DNA of 35,665 nucleotides from CAINOH01 sp041663565 (GCA_041663565.1 JBAYMJ010000014.1:1-35665); one strand, 5' to 3'. Shown: positions 7,296 to 14,645, counted from the first letter of the stretch. A program made the numbers and translations. Notes: generated by a model from the sequence alone, not told the origin.

Positions 7296-8066
7296 ATGCG
7301 CATAACATTCCTCGGCACAAACGGCTGGTTCGCAACCGAAAAAGGCAACACCATCTGCACGCTCATCGAGACTGCCGGGCGCTACATCGTCCTTGACGCC
7401 GGCGACGGCATCCGCAGGCTTATGGAGTCCGCCCCTGACCAGACCAAGCCTCTTGACATATTCATCTCCCACTTTCATCTCGACCACATCATCGGCCTTC
7501 ACCAGCTTAACAGGTTCCACTACCGCAGGATACGCATCTTCGTCCAGCCGGAAGGAAAGAGGATAGTGGATTTCATTGTCAACAAGCCTTTCACCGACGC
7601 GTTGGAAAGCCTTCCGAACGTCGAGGTGAAGGAGCTTGCAATCGGCCGCAACAAAGTTTCCGACGGACTGGGCTCCTATTCCGTTGACGTAGCGTGGCTT
7701 TCGCACGCAGACCCCTGCATCGGCTTCCGGTTCGAGCTTTTGGACAAGGGCAGGAAAAAGGTGGTCGCCCACTGCCTTGACAGCGGGCCGTGCGACGCAA
7801 TAAAGGGGCTTTCCGCTGGCGCCGACCTCATGATTGCCGAGTGCGGAAACCTGCCGGGAGAGGGGGAAGACCCCGCCTGGCCGCACATGAGCCCCGAGAT
7901 TGCGGCAGGGCTGGCCTTGGAAGCGAAGGCAAAAACCCTCGTGCTCACGCACTTCGCGGCGCACAAGTACCCGGCGCCAAAGGACCGGAAAGCCGCCTGC
8001 AAGGCCGCCAAGGAGGTTTTTGCCCGGACCACCTGTGCAAGCGACGGGCTGACAATCGAGATTTAA
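7296..8066 (+). CDS. Metallo-beta-lactamase-fold hydrolase, RNase Z-like
   Basis: A 256-residue protein starting MRITFLGTNGW. The metal motif HFHLDH (H59, H61, D63, H64) is followed by H137, D162 and H219 in the order expected for a dinuclear zinc site of the RNase Z/AtsA-type branch. The N-terminal strand-turn FLGTNG resembles FLGTxG of RNase Z, but the protein is shorter than typical archaeal RNase Z (about 300 residues) and the exosite arm is not obvious. It could be a tRNA 3'-processing enzyme, a phosphodiesterase or another hydrolase. The frame is open much further upstream, but homology begins at this ATG. Probably co-transcribed with tspO. Confidence 0.82.
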   Translation: MRITFLGTNGWFATEKGNTICTLIETAGRYIVLDAGDGIRRLMESAPDQTKPLDIFISHFHLDHIIGLHQLNRFHYRRIRIFVQPEGKRIVDFIVNKPFTDALESLPNVEVKELAIGRNKVSDGLGSYSVDVAWLSHADPCIGFRFELLDKGRKKVVAHCLDSGPCDAIKGLSAGADLMIAECGNLPGEGEDPAWPHMSPEIAAGLALEAKAKTLVLTHFAAHKYPAPKDRKAACKAAKEVFARTTCASDGLTIEI

Positions 8067-8108
8067 AAAAAGTAGAATAAAAAAAGGAAAGCGGGCCTCC
8101 ATGCCCGC
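8067..8108 (-). terminator. Intrinsic-type terminator of the ECF-like gene
   Basis: Read on the minus strand, a 6-bp GC stem GCGGGC/GCCCGC with a 6-nt loop (8091-8108) is followed by a T-rich tract (8070-8090). It lies 12 nt past the stop codon of the leftward gene and between two convergent genes. Confidence 0.65.
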
Positions 8109-8120
8109 CGGACGCCTTGC

Positions 8121-8813
8121 CTACCACTTGTTGTGGAAGTACGCCTTGAACTTGTTGGGCACGTACAGGAACACCGCAGTCGCAAGCGAAAGCGATATGA
8201 CCTTGTCAACCACGTTCACAAGAAGCGTCTCGCCGAACGAAGCAACAGCCGCGTTGGGCAGGATGTTGTAGAGCGCCTCCTGGATGTAAATGGTCGAGCC
8301 GTACGTCGGGAACTTGCCGAAGGCCAGCAGGCTTATCGAGAACACGATGAACGTGTTGGTGAGCGCAAGCAGAAGGCCCGCAACAAGGAACTTTGCCGGG
8401 TTCTTGAACGAGAGCCAGCCGTCCTTGTAGAGCATCCAGGTCGCGAACGCCACCCAAATGCTTGAGAACGCCCACACCCACTGCGTCGAGCCCCAGGCGA
8501 AGTAAGCCATTGCGACGTTGTACAGGACCCCGCCGGCGATTCCCGCCCACAGGCCCGCAATCATGACCGCAAGCGAAGTCGCCCAAGTGTCTATGTATAT
8601 GGGCAGCTTTACCGTGTACGTGAGTATTGCGGTTACGTAGTTGAGTATCGCGACGAGGATTACGAACACGAAAGCCGCAAGCAGGGATACGTGCATCGCC
8701 TTAGACTTCTGCGATGCAGCCACGGCCTTGCGGACCGCCACGCCCCTTGCGTGCACGACCTTCCTTGAGCGCACTGCCTTCCTTGCCTTTCCAGCCTTCG
8801 GTTTCCTAGCCAT
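8121..8813 (-). CDS. ECF transporter S-component-like membrane protein
   Basis: A 230-residue protein. The first 38 residues are strongly basic (KPKAGKARKAVRSRK...). Five or six hydrophobic helices follow. LPIYIDTWATSLAVMIAGLWAGIAGGVLYN resembles the conserved P..D..GT...A...GP..GA..G...N region of ECF substrate-binding subunits, and NVVDKVISLSLATAVFLYVP resembles their last helix. Such subunits bind a vitamin or metal and work with an ATPase/EcfT module, none of which is encoded here, so they would have to be shared from elsewhere. The ligand cannot be predicted. A TATA-like ATATAAAGG (about 8875) suggests a leader of about 40 nt. Confidence 0.65.
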   Translation of the reverse strand: MARKPKAGKARKAVRSRKVVHARGVAVRKAVAASQKSKAMHVSLLAAFVFVILVAILNYVTAILTYTVKLPIYIDTWATSLAVMIAGLWAGIAGGVLYNVAMAYFAWGSTQWVWAFSSIWVAFATWMLYKDGWLSFKNPAKFLVAGLLLALTNTFIVFSISLLAFGKFPTYGSTIYIQEALYNILPNAAVASFGETLLVNVVDKVISLSLATAVFLYVPNKFKAYFHNKW

Positions 8814-8932
8814 TTCCCAAGTCCCTCGTCAAAAACCCCTGTCGGGTTTATTCCTAACGGGTTAATTTTGCCACCTTTATATCAGTTGCCAATCGCAGGC
8901 AAAACGGGGCTTGGGACGGGTTGGCTTCCTGT

Positions 8933-9547
8933 TCAGTCCGCATTCCGCTTCAGGGCACGGTCCGCTCCCGATACCGCGGAGTCTGCAACAGCGCCAAGCG
9001 CCTTGGCAAACACCATAGTCAACTTGCTGGCCTTGGCCTGCCTTTGCCTAGCTGCGTCCTCCAAGTACTGCTCGTATGCACAATGGAGCTGCGGGGTCTC
9101 ATGCAACGCGAGTTCCCTGGCACGGGCCGGCTTTTCCGACAGGAGGTGGCCGGGCTTGACCAGGACGTCCTTTGGAAGTTCTAACGCGTGCATCTTCTCC
9201 TTCTCAAGCAGCGCGTTGAACTCGTCAAGATGCCGTGCGGACTCGTTTGCCTGCTCGTTGAACTCGTGCAGGACCCGCATTATGGCTTCCTGCCCGCCGG
9301 ACTTGCCTGCAAACTCGACCCGGTCCTTCCACGCTTCGAGGTCGTTGAGGTTTTGGGTGTACTCGTCCACGCAACGGAAAAGGCCGCTCGCGTGGAGGCC
9401 CAGGGGCTTGTTCACGAGCTTTCCCATGACGTAGTTGCTGCCGTTGCCTGAATCCAGGACGTGCGTGACGACCATGTGGCGGCCGCCGTAAAAATTGCCG
9501 GGCTCGTGCAACAGCTTGTATTCCTTTGCACCGAAACCGCTTTTCAT
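8933..9547 (-). CDS. Protein of unknown function, paralogue of the upstream gene
   Basis: A 204-residue soluble protein, not recognised. The N-terminal part (EPGNFYGGRHMVVTHVLDSG, then NYVMGKLVNK) aligns with the same region of the protein encoded at 9567-10160 (PGPFNGKHLFVLDTF, then YVLGTMVDRDTG). The pair therefore looks like a tandem duplication that has diverged strongly. The middle is helical and charged, and the C-terminus is Ala/Lys/Arg-rich. A strong purine-rich ribosome site (GGAAGGAAAGAAGG) directly precedes the ATG, and only 19 nt separate it from the upstream paralogue, so the two are probably one transcript. Confidence 0.7.
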   Translation of the reverse strand: MKSGFGAKEYKLLHEPGNFYGGRHMVVTHVLDSGNGSNYVMGKLVNKPLGLHASGLFRCVDEYTQNLNDLEAWKDRVEFAGKSGGQEAIMRVLHEFNEQANESARHLDEFNALLEKEKMHALELPKDVLVKPGHLLSEKPARARELALHETPQLHCAYEQYLEDAARQRQAKASKLTMVFAKALGAVADSAVSGADRALKRNAD

Positions 9548-9566
9548 CCTTCTTTCCTTCCGAATG

Positions 9567-10160
9567 TCAACTTGTGCGCTTGGCAGCCTCTTCCTTCATT
9601 ATCGCTGCCTTTATGGCCTTGGTCGCGCCCTGCATCTCCTCGGCTTTCCTCTTGCCGATTTTCTTGCAGAGGTTCGCCACGTACTCGACATCGCCGGGCT
9701 CCGGCTGCCACACGAACGCCGGCTTTTTGGATACTAGCGTGCCGCGCGGCGCCTTGAAGTCGCCGGGGACTATGAGCAACTCCGGCTTGTTCTTGTCCAA
9801 CAGGTCAAGCCAGACCTGGGAATCGTCCCTTGATGCGCCATGCCTGTTGACGAACCCGTATTTTATGTCATTCAGGCTCTCTTCGCGTTCGTGGCCGGGC
9901 TTCCTGCCGGCCTTCTGCACTTCAGACGCGAACTTGTCCGCGTTTAGGAGGACCTGCGTGTGCCGTTGGATTGCGTCATAATAAGTCTTCAGGGTCGCGC
10001 CGGTATCGCGGTCGACCATCGTGCCAAGGACATACTTGTGCCCTTGGGGGTGCTCGAAGGTATCCAGCACGAACAGGTGCTTGCCGTTGAACGGCCCCGG
10101 AGCGGGCTTCTCGGCATCGCGGACTGTCCGCGGCCTTGCCTGCATGAGTTTCGGGTTCAT
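9567..10160 (-). CDS. Protein of unknown function, paralogue of the downstream gene
   Basis: A 197-residue protein from the ATG at 10160; the frame continues upstream but a TATA-like GTATTAAA (about 10188-10195) sits 31 nt before this ATG, which supports this start. Its core GKHLFVLDTF...GHKYVLGTMVDRDTGATLKTYYDAIQRH has the look of a small beta-barrel or beta-sheet domain followed by helices. A later segment (KPELLIVPGDF, RGTLVSKKPAFVW) is more conserved-looking than the basic C-terminal tail. No catalytic motif is recognised. It shares an N-terminal domain with the next gene downstream. Confidence 0.7.
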   Translation of the reverse strand: MNPKLMQARPRTVRDAEKPAPGPFNGKHLFVLDTFEHPQGHKYVLGTMVDRDTGATLKTYYDAIQRHTQVLLNADKFASEVQKAGRKPGHEREESLNDIKYGFVNRHGASRDDSQVWLDLLDKNKPELLIVPGDFKAPRGTLVSKKPAFVWQPEPGDVEYVANLCKKIGKRKAEEMQGATKAIKAAIMKEEAAKRTS

Positions 10161-10256
10161 TGTACAAACTCTTTCCGCAAGAAACGATTTAATACCCTTC
10201 CCGTAGTCTAAGCAATAAAGGTGGTTTTGTTGGCAAGGACCGGTAAGGAAGGCAGG

Positions 10257-10448
10257 ATGCACATGATGTGCTGCCACGGCTCGGGCTACGGCAAGCTGTT
10301 CTTCGGGATATTCATACTCGCAATGGGCGTGAGCTGGCTCGGCCACGACATGGGCTGGTGGACGTTCAACCTGCCGTGGTTCCCGCTTGCGATAGTGCTT
10401 GTCGGAATCGCGATAATAATCGGCTGGTCAAGGCGCGAGTACGACTAA
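10257..10448 (+). CDS. Small membrane protein, DUF5668/LiaF-type transmembrane unit
   Basis: A 63-residue protein with two hydrophobic helices. The GxxxLAMGVSWLGHDMGWWTF...LPWFPLAIVLVGIAIII pattern matches the short LiaI/LiaF-like transmembrane motif (DUF5668), which has a Trp between the helices and a P-L-I-L-G in the second. The N-terminus is unusual (MHMMCCHGSGYG, two adjacent Cys and three His/Met), possibly a metal or thiol site. ATG 10257 is preferred because GGAAGGCAGG precedes it; GTG 10221 would add 12 residues. Divergent from the paralogue pair. Confidence 0.7.
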   Translation: MHMMCCHGSGYGKLFFGIFILAMGVSWLGHDMGWWTFNLPWFPLAIVLVGIAIIIGWSRREYD

Positions 10449-10457
10449 AAGCATCCG

Positions 10458-10496
10458 GCGGGGACTGCCCCGCTTCTTTTTCTTTTCCCATTTTTT
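10458..10496 (+). terminator. Intrinsic-type terminator after the small membrane protein gene
   Basis: A GC stem GCGGGG/CCCCGC with a 4-nt loop (10458-10473) starts 9 nt after the stop codon and is followed by a pyrimidine/T-rich tract up to about 10496. It marks the host-side boundary of the repeat-bearing locus that begins at 10505. Confidence 0.7.
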
Positions 10497-10504
10497 CAAA
10501 AAAG

Positions 10505-10540
10505 TGCAGGGGAAGAGGCTCAAGTATGATACTAGAGTCT
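10505..10540 (-). repeat. Attachment-like palindromic repeat R1
   Basis: The first of three 36-bp repeats. In minus orientation the 3' end is CTTCCCCTGCA, identical to the last 11 nt of the tRNA-Leu gene at 14745-14755. The other part is an imperfect palindrome centred on AGTAT-G-ATACT. It is 34/36 identical to R2 and lies downstream of the NYN-domain gene. Confidence 0.75.
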
Positions 10541-10606
10541 GAACCGATGCAAACCCCTGCAACTGAACGCATTTCCGTGTAAAACTGGCACGAATGATTT
10601 AGTCCG

Positions 10607-11311
10607 TTATGGCGTGTAGCGAGTCAGCGTGGGCTTGCCGGTAATGTCGACTACTATCTTTATGTGCTCGTTGCAGGTGTCGCGGAGTTCCTTCGAGCTT
10701 CCGGCAAACGCGTGAAGGTTGACTACCGTCGCGCCTTCCTGTCTGGCCAGTTGGACTGCCGGTACGAAATCCGAGTCCCCGGACAATATTATGAGCACTT
10801 CCAAGCCTTCCTTCTTGTGGGCTTGGACCATGTCGACTGCCAATAATACGTCCAGGCCCTTTTCCCGTGTAAGCTTGACAACGCCGACCTTCTTCAGGAA
10901 AAGGTATAGCTTGTCGTTCAGGTTGGCCGGAAGATTGACGTCTTTGGCCGCCTGCTTGGCTTTTTCCTGCGTTATGCTGAGGACGTACCTTAAAGGACGG
11001 GTTCTCAGGGTAATTTTTGGGACTGCCTTCTTGAGCCGTTCATGAAACCGCTGCTGCCCCGCATAACCCATCGGATCCCTTGAGATGTCCTTTATCGAGT
11101 CGTAGAAATAGATTTTCGAAAGGTCAAAGAACGTTCCAAGTTCCTTGACGAGCTGGGCGTATTGGTCCGCGTCAAAAGGCGTATCGTTCTCTTCTTTCAT
11201 CGAGTGGTAAAAATTAGAGGCGTCGATAAACAAACCTGCCTTCTGCTTGGTTATGTTCAAACACCGAATAAAGTAAAGCCCGCGTTTGCCCGAGTTTTTA
11301 GGCCCGAGCAA
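10607..11311 (-). CDS. NYN-domain (LabA/DUF88-like) putative RNase
   Basis: Up to 234 residues; the domain begins near KAGLFIDASNF. The acidic residues of the PIN-like NYN fold are visible in GLFIDASNF, KGLDVLLAVDMV and LSGDSDFVPAVQLARQEGATVV, in the usual order. NYN proteins are metal-dependent nucleases acting on RNA. The true start is uncertain: the frame opens with TTG at 11311, yet a TATA box (GTTATATAGC, about 11322-11331) would place transcription near 11300, so a start such as TTG 11260 is possible. The gene lies between repeats R1 and R2 on the same strand as the recombinase, and so looks like cargo of the tRNA-associated element. Confidence 0.8.
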   Translation of the reverse strand: MLGPKNSGKRGLYFIRCLNITKQKAGLFIDASNFYHSMKEENDTPFDADQYAQLVKELGTFFDLSKIYFYDSIKDISRDPMGYAGQQRFHERLKKAVPKITLRTRPLRYVLSITQEKAKQAAKDVNLPANLNDKLYLFLKKVGVVKLTREKGLDVLLAVDMVQAHKKEGLEVLIILSGDSDFVPAVQLARQEGATVVNLHAFAGSSKELRDTCNEHIKIVVDITGKPTLTRYTP

Positions 11312-11435
11312 CCACGGGGATGCTATATAACAAATATATCGAGAATGATATTAAAAACGTACACCGTGAACTTTCAGTTTAAATTAGGTTGGGCAATTGC
11401 CGTTTCGGCTTATACTCAATGCGCTAGCTTGAGTC

Positions 11436-11469
11436 TGCGACTATCAAAAGAAACTAGATGCAGGGGAAG
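11436..11469. repeat. 34-bp direct repeat, distal attachment site
   Basis: Identical over 34 bp to 14722-14755. It includes the last 11 nt of the tRNA-Leu sequence (read on the minus strand) plus 23 bp of the sequence that follows the tRNA. Matching stops abruptly on both sides. The two copies bracket 3,286 bp including the recombinase gene, as attL/attR sites would. Confidence 0.85.
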
Positions 11470-11494
11470 AGGCTCAAGTATGATGCTAGAGTCC
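11459..11494 (-). repeat. Attachment-like palindromic repeat R2
   Basis: The second 36-bp repeat, overlapping the distal 34-bp attachment site by its 11-nt tRNA-derived end. It differs from R1 at two positions. It ends 3 nt from the stop codon of the small membrane protein gene (11498). Confidence 0.75.
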
Positions 11495-11497
11495 GGC

Positions 11498-11683
11498 CTA
11501 CTCTTTTGGACGATTATACTCTTTTTGGACTAGGATAAGAACACAACCCGTGATTATACCCGCACAAGTATTAGTTGCAAATGATTCCATATTCATATTG
11601 AAACCGAGCAGGATTTTCATTAAAGCAAAGGCTAAGCCCATCAACAAAACTGAAACAATAAATACTGATAGTACCAATGGCAT
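11498..11683 (-). CDS. Small membrane protein of the element
   Basis: A 61-residue protein from ATG 11683 (63 from GTG 11689). It has two predicted transmembrane helices (MPLVLSVFIVSVLLMGLAFALM and CAGIITGCVLILVQ) and a charged end EYNRPKE. A GGTGGTGAT ribosome site lies 9 nt upstream of the ATG. The gene fills almost the whole 250-bp interval between repeats R2 and R3, leaving no visible room for its own promoter except within R3 itself. Not recognised as any family. An AT-rich codon choice sets it apart from host genes. Confidence 0.6.
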   Translation of the reverse strand: MPLVLSVFIVSVLLMGLAFALMKILLGFNMNMESFATNTCAGIITGCVLILVQKEYNRPKE

Positions 11684-11708
11684 TTTCACGTTATCACCAC
11701 CATTAATA

Positions 11709-11744
11709 TGCAGAGGAAGAGGCTTAAGTAATTTACTAGTGTCT
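11709..11744 (-). repeat. Attachment-like palindromic repeat R3 (diverged)
   Basis: The third copy, with 6 differences from R1 over 36 bp. Two changes in the palindrome are compensatory: the core is AGTAA-T-TTACT instead of AGTAT-G-ATACT. The tRNA-like end has one substitution. It lies 45 nt downstream of the stop codon of the DsbA-fold gene. Confidence 0.65.
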
Positions 11745-11789
11745 CTACCTTAGGCGACAACCTGCAATCCTTTTGTTTAAGTTTCTCTA

Positions 11790-12761
11790 CTACTGAGCTG
11801 ATTGAATCGCTTTTTCAAAATCGTTCAATGATGGACTGCCGATATATGGCTGATTTTGAATCCATTGTATTCCTTTACTGCTTACAATCAAGAAGTGTGG
11901 AGGACTATTGATTCCTAGGGCGTGCGCTTCTGAAATCTCCAAGTCTACTTCTGGTTGATATGGATTGTTGACGTTACATACGTCATTAAATTTTTCAACG
12001 TCAATTCCTATTGATATCGCGGAAGAGTTGAAAAAGCTAGTTAAGTCTGGAGCATAGGTTGTTTTCAGTAAATTAAAATGTGCATAAATGTAATCGTGCC
12101 ACTTCCAGAAGGCTTCATCACCAGCGATTCTATATACGCATCGTCCCTTCAAAGCGGTTAAATTTGATAACCGCGCATTATGGAAAGGTAAATCCTGAAT
12201 CGGATACGGTAAATCAACCCAATACAATCGTACAATTCCAGTATTCACGTAATTGGAGATAATCGTAGAATATGCCCGCTCATTAACCGTTTCGCTTGAT
12301 TGGTCTTGGAAATCTCCAAAAATTATCAAGTTTACGGGGGCATTACTGCTACCAAGTTTAGGTACATCGGTTAAATTCAAAATCTGAGATACCGAAGAAA
12401 CCTTTCCTTCTGGAGTAGGAAGATTTGAAGTGGTAGGCGTGTTGGAAATAAGTAAAGGAATAACCCAAGTATTTATCGCAATCCCGATAACCAAAAGAAC
12501 TGCCGCAGTTTTCAAACCAATACCTTGTCTATGAATAAGTCCTATAACGATAACTGCCAAGGCAAGATATTCTACCGTTACCTGTAAAAAGTTAAGGCCA
12601 CTTGAAGAGCCGAGGTATATCAGCGCGGCTACAAGGAGGAATACTCCACCAAAAGCTATCAGAAGTCCGTTACGTTCGCGTTGAGCACGAGTCTGTTGGG
12701 TCTCCCAACGCGCATCGATAATTCTAACTGACGGAATAGTATTGTCTTTCGCTTTACTCAT
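11790..12761 (-). CDS. Membrane protein with a DsbA/BdbD-type thioredoxin-fold domain lacking CxxC
   Basis: A 323-residue protein. The soluble N-terminus of about 30 residues is followed by three hydrophobic helices (about 31-51, 59-77 and 84-106), then a linker and an extracytoplasmic domain. That domain follows the Thioredoxin_4/DsbA pattern: PVNLIIFGDFQDQSS at the active-site strand, FWKWHDYIYAHF, IGIDVEKFN, EAHALGINSPPHFLIV with the cis-Pro. At the position of the redox CxxC it reads DQSS, so both catalytic Cys are absent and a redox role is unlikely. A binding, chaperone or immunity-type role is possible. It lies in the element, between the iterated region and R3, and is AT-rich compared with host genes. 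Confidence 0.75.
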   Translation of the reverse strand: MSKAKDNTIPSVRIIDARWETQQTRAQRERNGLLIAFGGVFLLVAALIYLGSSSGLNFLQVTVEYLALAVIVIGLIHRQGIGLKTAAVLLVIGIAINTWVIPLLISNTPTTSNLPTPEGKVSSVSQILNLTDVPKLGSSNAPVNLIIFGDFQDQSSETVNERAYSTIISNYVNTGIVRLYWVDLPYPIQDLPFHNARLSNLTALKGRCVYRIAGDEAFWKWHDYIYAHFNLLKTTYAPDLTSFFNSSAISIGIDVEKFNDVCNVNNPYQPEVDLEISEAHALGINSPPHFLIVSSKGIQWIQNQPYIGSPSLNDFEKAIQSAQ

Positions 12762-13100
12762 AAAAGGAATTGAGTTAATTGGCTTTTAAGAGAATATCTA
12801 TTTGGGGCATCTGAGTTTGATTAAGAGCCTCAAATACATTATTAGGGTCTGTCTTTAATTTCAAAGTATTTCTTTGCTACCGATTTCACCGTGCCGCGTG
12901 AATTCCGTGTTTTTGGTTTACGTGGCTTTTTGTTTTTGTATATAATTGATTTGCCACGTAAAATCGCAAGCTAAAACGAGCGTTTCACGTCTGTAAAACT
13001 AGTGCCGTGCCACGTAATTGCGTCCTCAGAATTATATCTATCAAATAACGTCAATTCGGATGTTTTCTTGCGCTTGATTGTCGCAAGGCCGGTTTTACAA

Positions 13101-13139
13101 AATCAAGCGACAGACTATATAAAGAAATGTCGCTTGATT
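13101..13139. promoter_or_regulatory. TATA box framed by a perfect 12-bp inverted repeat
   Basis: AATCAAGCGACA (13101-13112) and its reverse complement (13128-13139) enclose 15 bp that contain CTATATAAAG, a good archaeal TATA box. A protein bound to both arms would cover the promoter, so this is probably an operator. Another CGCTTGATT copy lies immediately beyond. Confidence 0.6.
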
Positions 13140-13331
13140 CTCGCTTGATTTTGAACGGTTCCTAGAATGCAGATTTTCCTCGTTTTCGTTGAAAAATCGT
13201 TCAGGAATTATATCTACACCATCAAGCGAGAACCCAAGTGCCGTGAGCGTAATCTTGAGCGTAACCCGTTTTTGCAGAAACTCGTTTCGTATTTAAACAA
13301 AAATAGAGCGTAAATTTCCCCCTAAAAACGA

Positions 13332-13384
13332 ACTTCTTAGACGGGAGGCTTGAGCGTAATGAGCGTAAACGGCGTCTAAGAAGT
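13332..13384. repeat. 12-bp inverted repeat flanking two GAGCGTAA iterons
   Basis: ACTTCTTAGACG (13332-13343) and its exact reverse complement (13373-13384) are separated by 29 bp that hold two GAGCGTAA copies 9 bp apart. It sits just past the recombinase stop codon. It may serve as a hairpin terminator for that gene, or as part of an origin-like structure. Confidence 0.6.
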
Positions 13385-13406
13385 ATACACACACCACGCC
13401 AACGCC

Positions 13407-14603
13407 TTACGTCATAACTTGCTTGTCCAAACCCATCTCAACTACTTTCTTTGAGATGAAGTCTTTGACTTCGGGGTTTTGGAATAAGGCGTTCATCAAG
13501 TCGTCTGACTGCTTGGCGGGGTTGACTAGCAGTTTCTTTTCATCCAAGGGGTTGCCGCATCTTCCGCAGAATTCTTGGCCGGGCGAGTTGCGTTCCTTGC
13601 AACGGTTGCAGATGCGAAAATCAAGGGCGGGTTCTTTTTCAACTGGTTTTTCTTTCAAGGAATACAATTGCAGGAGTGTCGAATCGACGTCCCTGCCGCT
13701 TAGATGGACGTAGGTTGCGGCCATTTCCGAGCCTTGCGTCCAGCCGAAGTATTCCTTCATTTGCGCCTCGGTGAGCTTGCTTGCCAAAGCAGTTGCCCTG
13801 GAATGCCGGAACAAGTGCGGATAGACTCGCTTTTGTATCCTGGCGGTTTGCCTTACGCGGTCAAGCATCGCCAACAGTGTCGGGTAGGCGAAAGGAACGG
13901 GCTGGTAATGCCCTAGCCGGGCAGGCCACAGGTACGCGTCCGGGTTGTTTCTGTCCGGGTGTTCCTGCAACCACCTGCCGAGCACTTGAACGGAGGCGAT
14001 TATTCGGACTCGGCGGCTTCCGGTCTTCCCGTTTACCAGGAGGACGCCGCCGTAGTTGTCAAACTGGACGTTTTTCAGCTTCAGGTAAAGCAGCTCGCCA
14101 ATTCTGCATCCTGACTCGTACAGAACGAGCAACAGAGCCCTGTCTCGCGCGTTGGTGGTAGCTGCAGCAAGCCGTTCAACCTCCTCAGCGGTTAGCAATT
14201 CCTCGGGTAGCTTGTGCTTGTGGTTTCCGAGCTTGGGTTTGAGCCACTTGATGACCTTTGGGACTTCCTCGTCTTTTCCCTTAAGCCATTTGTAGAAGCA
14301 TTTCAGGACGATTTTGAAATCGTATTTCGTGTATTCGGCGTAGTCTTTCAAGTCAATTGACGAAACCAGGTCAATCAAGTCGTTCTGGGTGGCTTTCTCG
14401 AAATCCTTGCCAAGCCAGTCCGCCATCAGGCGCAGGCACCACATGCACTTGACCACTCGAAGCCGCGTCGTGCCCTTGGCAAGCCGGATTCGGGCGAAAC
14501 CACCGATTTGTTTCTTGGCTTGCGCAGACAAGTTCGAGTTGCTAAGCCTACCAAGCTCCTGGTCTAGGTTTTCCTGCTGATGATACATCCGGTACTCGGC
14601 CAA
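13407..14603 (-). CDS. int: Tyrosine recombinase (integrase) with C-terminal zinc ribbon
   Basis: About 398 residues. The N-terminal SAM-like core-binding domain spans about residues 30-125, the catalytic domain about 135-315. Catalytic residues, counted from the TTG at 14609, are R169 (GCRIGELL), K195 (GKTGSRR), H265-x-x-R268 (HLFRH), W290 (GWTQGSE) and nucleophile Y300 (ATYVHL), so the enzyme looks complete. A zinc ribbon follows (C334, C337, C348, C351), then a C-terminal helix, a layout known from archaeal integrases. An AAGGTG site is 7 nt before TTG 14603; ATG 14588 and TTG 14609 are alternatives. It lies beside its probable tRNA-Leu target. Confidence 0.9.
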   Translation of the reverse strand: MAEYRMYHQQENLDQELGRLSNSNLSAQAKKQIGGFARIRLAKGTTRLRVVKCMWCLRLMADWLGKDFEKATQNDLIDLVSSIDLKDYAEYTKYDFKIVLKCFYKWLKGKDEEVPKVIKWLKPKLGNHKHKLPEELLTAEEVERLAAATTNARDRALLLVLYESGCRIGELLYLKLKNVQFDNYGGVLLVNGKTGSRRVRIIASVQVLGRWLQEHPDRNNPDAYLWPARLGHYQPVPFAYPTLLAMLDRVRQTARIQKRVYPHLFRHSRATALASKLTEAQMKEYFGWTQGSEMAATYVHLSGRDVDSTLLQLYSLKEKPVEKEPALDFRICNRCKERNSPGQEFCGRCGNPLDEKKLLVNPAKQSDDLMNALFQNPEVKDFISKKVVEMGLDKQVMT

Positions 14604-14645
14604 ACTCAATCACCTTTTTTGAGTCTTGACCTCTGCACTAAGTTC

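Larger units (their letters stand above)
12762..13406. other. Gene-free, iteron-rich control region of the element
   Basis: 645 bp without a credible gene, dense in iterated motifs. CCACGTAA/TTACGTGG occurs three times, including a perfect 10-bp inverted repeat 12917-12926/12953-12962. CGCTTGATT occurs five times in both orientations (about 13071, 13101, 13131, 13142, 13221). GAGCGTAA occurs five times, all on the plus strand (about 13245, 13257, 13306, 13352, 13361). GAATTATATCTA occurs twice (about 13029 and 13205). It lies between the recombinase stop and the DsbA-fold gene start. Possible roles are a replication origin, a promoter/operator cluster or recombination accessory sites. Confidence 0.75.

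Noticed and set aside
12900..13400. CRISPR array
   Set aside because: The repeats are only 8-12 bp, occur in both orientations and have irregular spacing; no cas gene is present.
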